Shown here: positions 16,921-24,234 of the stretch, in pieces
Position numbering within the stretch: the stretch's first letter is position 1
Layout: every line of letters starts with the position of its first letter
Source: an uncultured Bacilli bacterium
Lineage (GTDB): Bacteria; Bacillota_I; Bacilli_A; RF39; UBA660
Reading direction: 5' to 3'
DNA length: 37,898 bases
NCBI GenBank assembly: GCA_944358445.1
Contig: CALVRC010000015.1
Coordinates: 1 to 37,898 of the forward strand
Program-made: the position numbers and the translations under genes
The notes under the pieces: generated by a model
Told to the model about the DNA's origin: nothing
The model's input: only the letters and a program-made list of their open reading frames with translations
Databases searched by the model: none

Positions 16921-19521
16921 ATGAAAAAAGCATATCAAAAAACTATAGATGAAATATATACTGAATTAAATTCATCAAAAGATGGACTATCTAAAACAGA
17001 AGTACTAAAAAGACAAAAAACTTATGGACTAAATGTTTTAATTGACAAAAATAAAAAAACAAAATTACAAATTTTTTTAAGTCAATTTAAAAATATGATG
17101 ATTATTCTTTTATTAGTTGTTGGTCTTCTATCCTTAATATATTCATTAATTACTGGAGATGATTTTTTAGAACCTTTAGTCATTTTAGGAACCACATTAG
17201 TAAACTGTATCATGGGTTATTTCCAAGAATCAAAAGCCGCTAATGCAACTGAAAAATTAAAAAAATATTCAGCTAATTATGTCACAGTTAGAAGAAATGG
17301 CACCAGCACGGACATAGATGCCAAAGAATTAGTTCCTGGAGATTATATCATTTTAGAAGCTGGTGATAAAGTGCCAGCCGATGCTAGAATAGTCGAAAGT
17401 TATTTTGCTAAAACTGATGAATCAATTCTAACCGGTGAAAGCAATAATGTCGAAAAAAATGAAATCACAATTCCAAACGAAACTATCTTAGCTGAAACAT
17501 ACAACATGATTTATTCTGGAACCGTTGTTGTCTCAGGTAAAATAGAAGCAATTGTCATAAGTACTGGCATGAATACTGAACTCGGAAAAATTGCCAGTGT
17601 ATTAGATACTAAAGAAGAACCAGCAACCCCAATTCAAATGAAAGTTGCCAAAGTAAGCCGTTTTATTACTGGCGTTGCCTTTATCTTAATTGCTTTTGTC
17701 TTAATATTTGGACTAATCAATCATTATACTATTTTAAATGTTGTTATGCTTTGTATTTCAATGATTGTAGCTAGTGTTCCAGAAAGTCTTACTATTGCTA
17801 TCACGGCCACACTTTCAATTGGTGTTAGCGGAATGGCTAAAAAGAAATCCATTGTCAAAAATCTAGCCGCCATCGAAACCCTTGGATCTACTGAAGTAAT
17901 ATGTACTGATAAAACAGGCACCCTAACCGAAAATAAAATGAAAGTCACTAAACTTTATACAGATAATAAAGAAATAGAATTAAATGATATCAAAAATTAT
18001 CAAACTTTAATTAATGTCATGGATAATTCTAATTCAGCTACCTTAGCCTCTGATGGCCTATATACTGGAGATGCCGTTGATGTAGCTATAAAAAATTACC
18101 TAAAAGAAAATAATTTAAAATCAGAAGAAGTTACTAAAATAACCGAATTACCATTTGATTCAAAGCGTAAAATGATGAGCGCTGTATATAAAAAAGGTGA
18201 TGAAACATATCTTTACCTAAAAGGCAGTTTAGAAGTCATTTTACAAAGAAGCACCAAAATTTTAATCAATAATGAACTTCAAAATTTAACTGATGAATAT
18301 ATAAAACAATATAAAAACATAGAAACTCAAATGTCTGAAGAATCCTTAAAAGTAATTGCTTTCGCCTATAAAAAAATAGATAAAATAGTTACCAACGAAG
18401 AAGATTACTTTAACGAAGAAAAAGATTTAATTTTAACCGGTTTAGCTGGTTTCAAAGATCCTATTAGAAAAAATATTAAAGCTTCTATTGATATGTGTAA
18501 AGAAGCCAGCATCATTCCAATTATGTTAACAGGCGATAACCTGCAAACAGCTTATACAATCGCTAAAGAAGCTGGAATATGTCAAAATATAGATGAATGT
18601 ATAAATGCTAGCGAACTATCAGAACAAGACTTAATTAAAAACATTAATAAATATAAAGTATATGCGAGAGTCAGCCCAGAGACAAAAGTACAAATTGTCA
18701 AAGCCTTTCAAAAAGAAAACAAAGTTGTAGCTATGACAGGAGATGGAGTAAACGATGCCCCAGCCATCAAACTAGCTAATGTTGGTGTTGGTATGGGTAA
18801 AAGTGGAACCGATGTCACCAAAGATGTATCAGATATTATTCTTTTAGATGATAGTTTTAATACAATTGTTACCGCTGTATCTGAAGGTAGAAGAATATAT
18901 GATAACGTTATAGCTAATATCTTATATAACTTATCTAGTAACTTTACCGAAATTTTAATCATTTTATTTGGTATGTTAACCGGTAATACCATAATATCCG
19001 CTATTCATGTTTTGTATATTGACCTAGTAGCTGATACCGTTCCATCAATAGCTTTAGCTTTTGAAGGAGCCTCTAAAAATATCATGAAACAAAAACCAAA
19101 CGGTTTAAATAAAAAAATATTTACAAAATTCTTTAGTGGCTTTCTAATTTTATCAGTAATCTTAGAAACACTAATAAGTCTATATGTTTACTATAGATTC
19201 TTGCCACTTGGACAAGGTATTGCTCAAACTTTAGCTCTTTTAAGTATCGTTATTAATGAATTTGTCTTCGCATATAACTGTAGATCTTTAAAAGAACAAA
19301 TTCATAAAAAAGGTATATTCAAAAACAAACAATTAAATATTGGAATACTTGCTTTAATACTTGTTCAAATAATTGTATTCTTTAGTCCAATTGGCAAAAT
19401 ATTTGGACTTGAAGCAGTAACCGTTAATCAATTTATATATGTAATTTTAATAAACCTTGTTTCACTTGTAATTATTGAACTATTAAAACCTTTAATTGTA
19501 AAACACTTTAAAGATGAGTGA
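16921..19521 (+). CDS. Cation-transporting P2-type ATPase (calcium type)
   Basis: This 866-residue ion pump has a cation-ATPase N-terminal region (GLSKTEVLKRQKTYGLNVL) and M1-M2. The actuator loop contains PGDYIILEAGDKVPADARI and DESILTGES. M4 has VASVPESLTIAI. The phosphorylation site is CTDKTGTLTENK (Asp near residue 331), the nucleotide domain has LPFDSKRKMMS and KGSLEVIL, and the hinge is MTGDGVNDAPAIK. Six hydrophobic segments follow. M5 NxxE (NFTEILI) and M6 IDLVADTVPS fit calcium-type pumps. The M4 motif is PESL rather than PEGL, so ion specificity is less certain. It is monocistronic and ends in TGA. Confidence 0.93.
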   Translation: MKKAYQKTIDEIYTELNSSKDGLSKTEVLKRQKTYGLNVLIDKNKKTKLQIFLSQFKNMMIILLLVVGLLSLIYSLITGDDFLEPLVILGTTLVNCIMGYFQESKAANATEKLKKYSANYVTVRRNGTSTDIDAKELVPGDYIILEAGDKVPADARIVESYFAKTDESILTGESNNVEKNEITIPNETILAETYNMIYSGTVVVSGKIEAIVISTGMNTELGKIASVLDTKEEPATPIQMKVAKVSRFITGVAFILIAFVLIFGLINHYTILNVVMLCISMIVASVPESLTIAITATLSIGVSGMAKKKSIVKNLAAIETLGSTEVICTDKTGTLTENKMKVTKLYTDNKEIELNDIKNYQTLINVMDNSNSATLASDGLYTGDAVDVAIKNYLKENNLKSEEVTKITELPFDSKRKMMSAVYKKGDETYLYLKGSLEVILQRSTKILINNELQNLTDEYIKQYKNIETQMSEESLKVIAFAYKKIDKIVTNEEDYFNEEKDLILTGLAGFKDPIRKNIKASIDMCKEASIIPIMLTGDNLQTAYTIAKEAGICQNIDECINASELSEQDLIKNINKYKVYARVSPETKVQIVKAFQKENKVVAMTGDGVNDAPAIKLANVGVGMGKSGTDVTKDVSDIILLDDSFNTIVTAVSEGRRIYDNVIANILYNLSSNFTEILIILFGMLTGNTIISAIHVLYIDLVADTVPSIALAFEGASKNIMKQKPNGLNKKIFTKFFSGFLILSVILETLISLYVYYRFLPLGQGIAQTLALLSIVINEFVFAYNCRSLKEQIHKKGIFKNKQLNIGILALILVQIIVFFSPIGKIFGLEAVTVNQFIYVILINLVSLVIIELLKPLIVKHFKDE

Positions 19522-19531
19522 TTATTAAGAG

Positions 19532-19557
19532 CTAGTGTATAAGTACACTAGTTTTTA
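19532..19557 (+). terminator. Intrinsic terminator after the P-type ATPase
   Basis: CTAGTGTA (19532-19539) and TACACTAG (19544-19551) form a perfect 8-bp stem with a 4-base loop, followed by TTTTT. Confidence 0.85.
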
Positions 19558-19617
19558 AATGTCAGTTAATACAAAAATATGATATAATTAATTAGTAGTG
19601 CAAAAGTAGGTGATAAT

Positions 19618-20313
19618 GTGGATCAAGAAAAGTTTGGTAAATTCATTAAAGAACTAAGACAAAAACATAATTTAACCCAAAAAGAATTCGCTGATAAATA
19701 TCATGTAACTTATCAAGCTGTAAGTAAATGGGAAAATGGAAAAAATATGCCTGATAGTACTCTAATAAAAAAAATTAGTGAAGACTTTAATGTCAGTTTA
19801 GAAGAACTCTATAATGGTGAATTTAAAAATAATAAAAAAATAAAACCAACGTGGATTATCATAGGCCTCATTTTAATTTTTATAATTGTAATTCTAGTTT
19901 TGCTGTTTTTCAAAAATGATGATTTTCAGTTTAAAACATTATCGGCCAATTGTCCAAACTTCACAATATCAGGAAACATTGCCTACAACAACCAAAAATC
20001 AGCCATATATATATCTAACATTGAATATTGTGGTGGTGATGAGCAAGAAAAATATAAAGAAATAGAATGTATTTTATATGAAAAAAATGGCAAAACAGAA
20101 AATAAAATAAGTTCTTATAAATATAATGAAAAAGAAAGTATTACTTTAGAAGATTTCTTAAAAGAAGTAACATTCACAGTCGATGATTATGAAAAAACAT
20201 GCAAAGTATATAAGGATGGTTCATTATACTTAAAAGTGAATGCTAGCGATGACCATCATAAAATTATTACTTATGAAATACCTTTAAAACTAGATGAAAG
20301 ATGCACTAAATAA
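19618..20313 (+). CDS. XRE-family regulator with a membrane anchor and extracytoplasmic domain
   Basis: This 231-residue protein starts with GTG (AGGTGATA site upstream). Residues 1-65 are a Cro/C1-type HTH (LRQKHNLTQKEFADKYHVTY...VSKWENGKNMPD). A hydrophobic helix follows (about 79-100, then KNDD), and an outer domain of ~130 residues with four cysteines (CPNF, YCGG, ECIL, TCKV) that could pair. This one-component layout would link an envelope signal to transcription. A TATAAT lies at 19583-19588. It stands alone between terminators. The gene at 24235-24966 has the same layout with an unrelated outer domain. Confidence 0.8.
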   Translation: MDQEKFGKFIKELRQKHNLTQKEFADKYHVTYQAVSKWENGKNMPDSTLIKKISEDFNVSLEELYNGEFKNNKKIKPTWIIIGLILIFIIVILVLLFFKNDDFQFKTLSANCPNFTISGNIAYNNQKSAIYISNIEYCGGDEQEKYKEIECILYEKNGKTENKISSYKYNEKESITLEDFLKEVTFTVDDYEKTCKVYKDGSLYLKVNASDDHHKIITYEIPLKLDERCTK

Positions 20314-20315
20314 AA

Positions 20316-20339
20316 CTCAACTTAAGGTTGAGCTTTTTT
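20316..20339 (+). terminator. Intrinsic terminator
   Basis: CTCAAC (20316-20321) pairs with GTTGAG (20327-20332) with a 5-base loop, followed by C and TTTTTT. Confidence 0.8.
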
Positions 20340-20353
20340 CAACTAATTCGTTA

Positions 20354-20382
20354 TTGATATTTTATCATTTTAAGGTTAAACT
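20354..20382 (+). promoter_or_regulatory. Promoter of the rhodanese-thioredoxin pair
   Basis: TTGATA (20354-20359), 17 bases, TAAACT (20377-20382), followed by an AGGAGG ribosome site before 20404. Confidence 0.5.
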
Positions 20383-20403
20383 ATTATTGTAGGAGGTTTT
20401 AGT

Positions 20404-21105
20404 ATGAAAAAGAAAAGTATTGTTATGTTAGTTATAAGTGTTTTAATCATTATAACAGTTATTGTATGTGCATTCTTATTTAATGATAAAGGAAATCGTT
20501 TAACACCTCTGCCAGCCCCAGAAGTAACAGAAGGAGTTAGAGGTGAATTTGGAATTGATAAAAACATCAATGAAGAAACTATTGATAATTATTTAAATAG
20601 AGAAGACTCTGTTTATAGAGATATGAGAATGTTAAAAGATCCAGGAAATTATGAAGCCATTGGTGGAGATGCTTATTTATCTGGATTTGTTAAAGGTTTT
20701 GAAGTAGTACCTTTACCATATTTAGTCAATGTATCTGGACTACCTGAAGAAGTAGGTGATACATATAAAGGGAAAACCCTATTTACTGAAAAAGATGGAG
20801 AATATATTGCTAATTATGAAGAATCAATGGACATTTTAGAATATCTATTTCCAAAAGATAAAAACATTTTCTTAATGTGTGGTGGTGGAGGTTATGCAGG
20901 CATGACTAAAACCATGTTAGTAAAACTAGGTTGGGATGAAAACAAAATTTATAATGTTGGTGGTTACTGGTATTATGAAGGTAAAAACAATGTCGAAGTT
21001 AAAACTACCAAATATGGTGACACTTCATATGATTTTTGGAAAATCCCATATCATGACATAGACTTTGATTTACTTCATGAGGTTAGTACAAATGAAAATG
21101 AATAA
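20404..21105 (+). CDS. Membrane-anchored extracytoplasmic rhodanese-like protein
   Basis: This 233-residue protein has an N-terminal membrane segment (about 5-26) acting as signal anchor. A rhodanese fold follows with MRMLKDPGNYEAIGGDAY near the start, and the active-site loop MCGGGGYAGMTKTML carries a candidate catalytic Cys159. Rhodaneses move sulfane sulfur or sense persulfides. An AGGAGG site precedes the start. Its end overlaps the next gene, a thioredoxin-fold protein also anchored in the membrane. The pair suggests a surface thiol/sulfur redox function, which is inference from neighbourhood. Confidence 0.82.
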   Translation: MKKKSIVMLVISVLIIITVIVCAFLFNDKGNRLTPLPAPEVTEGVRGEFGIDKNINEETIDNYLNREDSVYRDMRMLKDPGNYEAIGGDAYLSGFVKGFEVVPLPYLVNVSGLPEEVGDTYKGKTLFTEKDGEYIANYEESMDILEYLFPKDKNIFLMCGGGGYAGMTKTMLVKLGWDENKIYNVGGYWYYEGKNNVEVKTTKYGDTSYDFWKIPYHDIDFDLLHEVSTNENE

Positions 21106-22024
21106 AAAATTCATGTGGGTTATACCACTTCTTTTATTGATTTCGGCAGTTTTAGTAGTCATAAAAATTATGCCCATTCAAAAGTTTTCTTTAGAAGATA
21201 AATATTATGGAAGTAGTGAATTTATAGAAATTGGAACATCTGATTTAGAAAAATTAATGGATGATAAAGAATCTTTTGCTTTATTTGTCTATCAGCCCGC
21301 ATGCGTTACATCAGCTGATTTTGAACAAGTATTATATGACTTTATAACAAATAATAATATCAAGATTTATAAAATTGCTTTTTCTGATATTAAAGATACA
21401 AAATTAAGTGAATCAATAAAATACTATCCATCATTTGCTATCTTTAACAAAGGAATAATGGTTGATTATCTAGATGCGAATAGTGATAATGATTTAAAAT
21501 ATTATAAATCAAAAGATGACTTTGAAAAATGGTTTACAGACTATGTTCTATTAAAAGAAGTTGATAATTCAAACTCAGTCAGTAATGAAAATAATGTCGA
21601 AGAAAACACCGACAATAATAATGAAGAAACCACCAATACCACTCCCAAAGAAAATGTAAAAGAAATTAGTTTAGAAAATGTTACCCATGATAAAAATAAA
21701 GTTAATATTTACCTTTTCTGGGGAAGTACCTGTCCACACTGTAAAGAAGAATTCGCTTTCTTTGATGAAATAAAAGAAGAGTATGGTGATTATTACAATT
21801 TATATACTTATGAAGTTTGGGAAAACCAAGAAAATGCTGAAATTATGAATAGATTCGCTGCTGCTTTAGGAGAAGAAACTAAAGGAGTTCCTTATACAGT
21901 TATAGGTGATGTTTCTTTCACGGGTTTTAATGAAACTAGTAAAGAAAAATTTATAGAGGCTATTAAAACCAAACATCAAAATAGTGGTGATATATATTTT
22001 GATAAAATAAAAAACAAAGAATAA
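21092..22024 (+). CDS. Membrane-anchored protein with two thioredoxin-like domains
   Basis: The start at 21092 is chosen because a GAGG site precedes it at normal spacing; in-frame ATGs at 21065 and 21077 lack one. The product is 310 residues with an N-terminal membrane segment (about 7-27). Domain 1 (about 40-155) has a thioredoxin-like FALFVYQPACVTS with one Cys (C71), so it cannot form a CxxC. An Asn/Glu/Thr-rich linker (about 157-190) leads to domain 2 with an active site WGSTCPHC (C214, C217). Domain 2 is probably a thiol oxidoreductase outside the membrane. It overlaps the rhodanese gene by 14 bases, so they are coupled. Confidence 0.82.
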   Translation: MKMNKKFMWVIPLLLLISAVLVVIKIMPIQKFSLEDKYYGSSEFIEIGTSDLEKLMDDKESFALFVYQPACVTSADFEQVLYDFITNNNIKIYKIAFSDIKDTKLSESIKYYPSFAIFNKGIMVDYLDANSDNDLKYYKSKDDFEKWFTDYVLLKEVDNSNSVSNENNVEENTDNNNEETTNTTPKENVKEISLENVTHDKNKVNIYLFWGSTCPHCKEEFAFFDEIKEEYGDYYNLYTYEVWENQENAEIMNRFAAALGEETKGVPYTVIGDVSFTGFNETSKEKFIEAIKTKHQNSGDIYFDKIKNKE

Positions 22025-22029
22025 ATCAT

Positions 22030-22058
22030 TTGTCATAAATACAAAACTATGATAAAAT
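22030..22058 (+). promoter_or_regulatory. Promoter of small RNA copy 1
   Basis: TTGTCA (22030-22035), 17 bases, TAAAAT (22053-22058). It starts only six bases after the thioredoxin stop codon. Confidence 0.65.
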
Positions 22059-22064
22059 GTATAT

Positions 22065-22174
22065 AGATGAGAGAAATCTCATATAATAAAAAAGGAATGT
22101 TCAATACGCAATGTTGAACGCAACCATTTTGAGTATGTGCCTAAATCATCGCTGATGAGTTAGGTGGTTTTTTC
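22065..22174 (+). ncRNA. Candidate structured small RNA, copy 1 (~110 nt)
   Basis: A promoter, three hairpins and a terminator make a compact independent unit. Hairpin 1 is ATGAGA/TCTCAT closed by a GAAA tetraloop (22067-22082). Hairpin 2 is TGTTCAA/TTGAACG (22098-22104/22114-22120). The third is a long terminator stem (22140-22164) with TTTTTT at 22168-22173. Copy 2 at 23218-23319 preserves all three, with compensatory changes in hairpin 2, which argues for selection on RNA structure. Possible short frames (for example ATGTTG at 22112) are not conserved in length or sequence. I do not recognise a known RNA family. Confidence 0.6.
22140..22174 (+). terminator. Terminator of small RNA copy 1
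   Basis: CCTAAATCATC (22140-22150) pairs with GATGAGTTAGG (22154-22164) with one mismatch, then TGG and TTTTTT. Confidence 0.8.
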
Positions 22175-22288
22175 TATTTAAATAGTATTATAAACACCAA
22201 AACCAATAAAAGGATAATTATGGCAATTACTATATTGGAAGAAACAAAATAAACTCAATTAAATCATTTTAATCAAGTTTTCGTTTTA

Positions 22289-22539
22289 TTAAAATAAATC
22301 ACTATGAGTACCTGTCTCGATAAGAAATAAAATTAAATCATTTTTACTTTTTTTGTACACAAGTAGCCAATCAGGTTCGATATGACATTCTCTACATCCC
22401 ATAAATCTTGGACTATTAATCAAAGCAAAGTCTTTTATATTTTGCATTCAAAATTAGTTCATTTGCAAGATCATTAACAGCTTTAGTTAATTTTTCTAAA
22501 TCTTTGTGTCTTTTTAATTTGCTTTAATTCTTTTTTGAA
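22289..22539 (-). pseudogene. YafQ/RelE-family toxin remnant, copy 1
   Basis: The minus strand still encodes most of a YafQ-type toxin, including FMGCRECHIEPDWLLVY and ETGTHSDLF, down to a stop at 22289-22291. It lacks the start codon and first ~13 codons, which end at the repeat boundary. It carries the same extra-base frameshift after NAKYK as copy 2. It also has two fewer T's in a homopolymer (T5 at 22511-22515, against T7 in copy 2), a second frameshift. No antitoxin gene is attached. Certainly non-functional. Confidence 0.85.
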
Positions 22540-22830
22540 TAAATTCCTAGATAAAAAAGATAAACAAATCGAAATAACAGAAAAAGAAAATAAAAATAAT
22601 ATTATCCTCTCTATCAAAGATAATGGGGTAGATATTTCTGAAAGCAATTTATACCGCGTGTTTGAAAAAGGATTTACTAGAGGCAATAGAAAAAAGAAAG
22701 TTCAACCGGCATGGGACTATATCTTGCCAAAAAACTTTCTGATAAATTAGGTTTAACTTTTGAAATATCTTCTAAAGAAAACGAATATACAGAAATCGTT
22801 ATCACTTTCCCTAAAACCAATATGCATAAG
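22538..22830 (+). pseudogene. Histidine kinase C-terminal fragment (frameshifted)
   Basis: The residues LDKKDKQIEITEKEN, LSIKDNGVDISESNLYRVFE and KGFTRGN match the ATPase domain of Bce/GraS-like sensor kinases, from just inside the N box through the G1/F boxes. A frameshift in the A-run at 22690-22695 then shifts to the frame encoding STGMGLYLAKKLSDKLGLTF and EIVITFPK, the G2 box and C terminus. The sensor, membrane and dimerisation parts are absent. The fragment begins exactly where repeat copy 1 ends. No partner response regulator is present. Confidence 0.85.
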
Positions 22831-22849
22831 ATGGAAAATATATATTTAT

Positions 22850-22878
22850 TTGTTATAGGCGTGAAAATAGGATATAAT
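22850..22878 (+). promoter_or_regulatory. Promoter of the 88-residue gene
   Basis: TTGTTA (22850-22855), 17 bases, TATAAT (22873-22878), with GAAGGAAGG before the start codon at 22907. Confidence 0.65.
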
Positions 22879-22906
22879 ATAATGAAAGAAGGAAGGAAGC
22901 GTATTT

Positions 22907-23173
22907 ATGGATATGAAATCATTAAAAAAACAAATTGAAGAAAAGTTTGGAATTCCATATGAAGAGTTTTGTGAGTTAGATCCAGAAATAATAACTGAAT
23001 TAATCGAAGCAAAAATAGGTAAAAAATTAAAACCAGACGATAGACTCATCATTGACGGTATACCAATTGATAAACACCATGTCATTCAAAGAGAAGAAAT
23101 TGATAGAGAAATTAACAAAATAAATCAAAATTGGCCACAAAGAGTTATGAACAAAATATTTAAAAGAAGATAA
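22907..23173 (+). CDS. Small unknown protein between the repeat copies
   Basis: This 88-residue soluble protein is not one I recognise. It has alternating acidic and basic segments (FGIPYEEFCELDPEIITELIE, then KIGKKLKPDDRLIIDGIPI) and ends in the basic QRVMNKIFKRR. It has its own good promoter and ribosome site, so it is probably expressed. Its stop codon is the left edge of repeat copy 2, just as the thioredoxin stop is the edge of copy 1. Confidence 0.55.
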   Translation: MDMKSLKKQIEEKFGIPYEEFCELDPEIITELIEAKIGKKLKPDDRLIIDGIPIDKHHVIQREEIDREINKINQNWPQRVMNKIFKRR

Positions 23174-23182
23174 ACCAATCAT

Positions 23183-23211
23183 TTGCCATAAAGTTAAAAA
23201 TGTGCTTGAAT
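23183..23211 (+). promoter_or_regulatory. Promoter of small RNA copy 2
   Basis: TTGCCA (23183-23188), 17 bases, TTGAAT (23206-23211). The spacing equals copy 1 but both hexamers are weaker. Confidence 0.45.
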
Positions 23212-23217
23212 GTATAT

Positions 23218-23319
23218 AGATGAGAGAAATCTCATATAATAAAAAGGAACATTCAATACTTCCATGTTGGATGTTGCCAATATTTTTGACTTCACCTAAT
23301 CACAGTTAGGTGGTTTTTT
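23218..23319 (+). ncRNA. Candidate structured small RNA, copy 2 (~105 nt)
   Basis: It keeps the GAAA-capped hairpin unchanged (23220-23235). Hairpin 2 is CATTCAA/TTGGATG (23250-23256/23267-23273): against copy 1, G-C becomes A-T, U-G becomes C-G, and U-A becomes U-G. The terminator is CACCTAA/TTAGGTG (23293-23299/23306-23312) then TTTTTT. Loops and linkers between stems have diverged. On the opposite strand, right after the terminator, lies a frame for a 27-residue hydrophobic peptide (23320-23403) with a TTG start and no clear ribosome site. This recalls type I toxin layouts but is weakly supported. Confidence 0.55.
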
Positions 23320-23320
23320 C
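23293..23320 (+). terminator. Terminator of small RNA copy 2
   Basis: CACCTAA (23293-23299) and TTAGGTG (23306-23312) with a 6-base loop, then G and TTTTTT. Confidence 0.8.
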
Positions 23321-23393
23321 TATTTAAATAGTATTATAAACACCAAAATCAATAAAAGGATAATTATAGCAATTACTATATTGGAAGAAACAA

Positions 23394-23427
23394 AAAAACT
23401 CAATTAAATCATTTTAATCAAGTTTTC
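23394..23427 (-). terminator. Terminator of the toxin-antitoxin operon
   Basis: On the minus strand AACTTGATTAAA pairs with TTTAATTGAGTT (two G-T pairs), followed by a T-run that is the A-run at 23392-23398 on the plus strand. It lies right after the toxin stop. In copy 1 the T-run is interrupted. Confidence 0.5.
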
Positions 23428-23430
23428 GTT

Positions 23431-23716
23431 TTATAAAAATAAATCACTATGAGTACCTGTCTCGATAAGAAATAAAATTAAATCATTTTTACTTTTTTTG
23501 TACACAAGTAGCCAATCAGGTTCGATATGACATTCTCTACATCCCATAAATCTTGGACTATTAATCAAAGCAAAGTCTTTTATATTTTGCGTTCAAAATT
23601 AGATCATTTGCAAGATCATTAACAACTTTAGTTAATTTTTCTAAATCTTTGTGTCTTTTTTTAATTTGCTTTAATTCTTTTTTGAAAACGGAAGTAAGGA
23701 TAATTTCGTATTTCAT
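23431..23716 (-). pseudogene. YafQ/RelE-family type II toxin with a single frameshift, copy 2
   Basis: The minus-strand gene begins MKYEIILTSVFKKELKQ, with ATG overlapping the antitoxin stop (TAATG). Reading is open to LILNAKYK. The sequence ATAAAAGAC then puts the ribosome into a frame that stops seven codons later. Removing one A of the four restores KDFALINSPRFMGCRECHI, EPDWLLVYKK and IETGTHSDLFL to the stop at 23431-23433, about 94 residues, full family length. The catalytic-type His residues of YafQ-like mRNA interferases are present after the shift. The same shift occurs in copy 1. It is either a pseudogene, a shared sequencing error, or rarely read by slippage. Confidence 0.85.
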
Positions 23717-23994
23717 TAATCAATATCCTTCAATGCTTCTTCAAATGTTTTGTAGCGCTTTGCACTAATTTTTCCATCTTCAATATCTTGAACTTCTTTT
23801 AAGGCAGTTAAAAGTTTTTCGTTTGGAACATTCATCGTTGGAACAAATGGAATACTTTGTTCTCTTACACTTTGAGTTAAAAACATATTTAAAGCCACAC
23901 TTGTATTTAAACCTAATTTTTTAAATAATTCATCAGCTTGCTTTTTTAAATTTTTATCAACCCTAAAGCTCATATTAATTGCATTAGAAGCCAT
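23716..23994 (-). CDS. RelB/DinJ-family antitoxin
   Basis: The start at 23994 is chosen because AAAGGAG lies 9 bases upstream, giving 92 residues beginning MASNAINMSFRVDKNLKKQA. An N-terminal ribbon-helix-helix DNA-binding region (NMSFRVDKNL...LFKKLGLNTSVALNMFL) is followed by a charged C-terminal tail (YKTFEEALKDID) that would bind the toxin. Such antitoxins repress their own operon. A near-perfect inverted repeat overlaps the promoter. The partner toxin is frameshifted, so the antitoxin may persist as an orphan repressor. Confidence 0.88.
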   Translation of the reverse strand: MASNAINMSFRVDKNLKKQADELFKKLGLNTSVALNMFLTQSVREQSIPFVPTMNVPNEKLLTALKEVQDIEDGKISAKRYKTFEEALKDID

Positions 23995-24017
23995 ATCAAC
24001 CATCTCCTTTTCTATCA

Positions 24018-24052
24018 ACATATTAACACACCCAAAAAATATGTCAATATGT
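24018..24052 (-). promoter_or_regulatory. Antitoxin promoter and inverted-repeat operator
   Basis: On the minus strand TTGACA and TAATAT are 16 bases apart. ACATATTAACA (24018-24028) and TGTCAATATGT (24042-24052) form an 11-bp inverted repeat with one mismatch that covers both hexamers, as expected for an autoregulatory ribbon-helix-helix operator. Confidence 0.65.
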
Positions 24053-24234
24053 TTTCAATACAATATCAATACTATTATATGCTTTTTCTATAATATTATG
24101 CATATACTTTACCTAATTTAAACAAATAGTGTAATATACTTAATAGAGAAAATCATATTTAATTAAACTCTACCACCAGTAGGTGTTCAAAAAATAAAAA
24201 CTGTTTTATAATGTAGTCAAAAGGAGAGAAGACT

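Larger units (their letters stand above)
22022..22539. repeat. ~515-bp direct repeat, copy 1
   Basis: This segment recurs at 23171-23686 with high identity over most of its length. Similarity starts at the stop codon of the upstream gene in both places and ends abruptly after TTTTTTGAA. The outer ~350 bases are nearly identical. The first ~150 bases, encoding the small RNA, diverge much more but keep promoter spacing, hairpins and terminator. No transposase or terminal inverted repeats are visible. Confidence 0.9.
23171..23686. repeat. ~515-bp direct repeat, copy 2
   Basis: This is the second copy of the segment at 22022-22539, about 1.15 kb downstream in the same orientation. It continues on its right side into the intact 5' end of the toxin gene and the antitoxin gene, so copy 2 is the more complete one. 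Confidence 0.9.

Noticed and set aside
20376-20570. Minus-strand small ORF opposite the rhodanese start
   Set aside because: It is a shadow of the coding strand with no start signal of its own.
22065-22174. A riboswitch or T-box leader
   Set aside because: No gene follows on the plus strand within the expected distance, and no T-box (AGGGTGG) or known aptamer motif is present. The unit looks like a stand-alone RNA.
22711-22938. A separate 75-residue gene
   Set aside because: Its first half is the frameshifted C terminus of the histidine kinase, and its tail simply reads through the promoter of the next gene.
22022-23686. Insertion sequence
   Set aside because: The repeat has no transposase, no terminal inverted repeats and no clear target duplication. 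A segmental duplication fits better.
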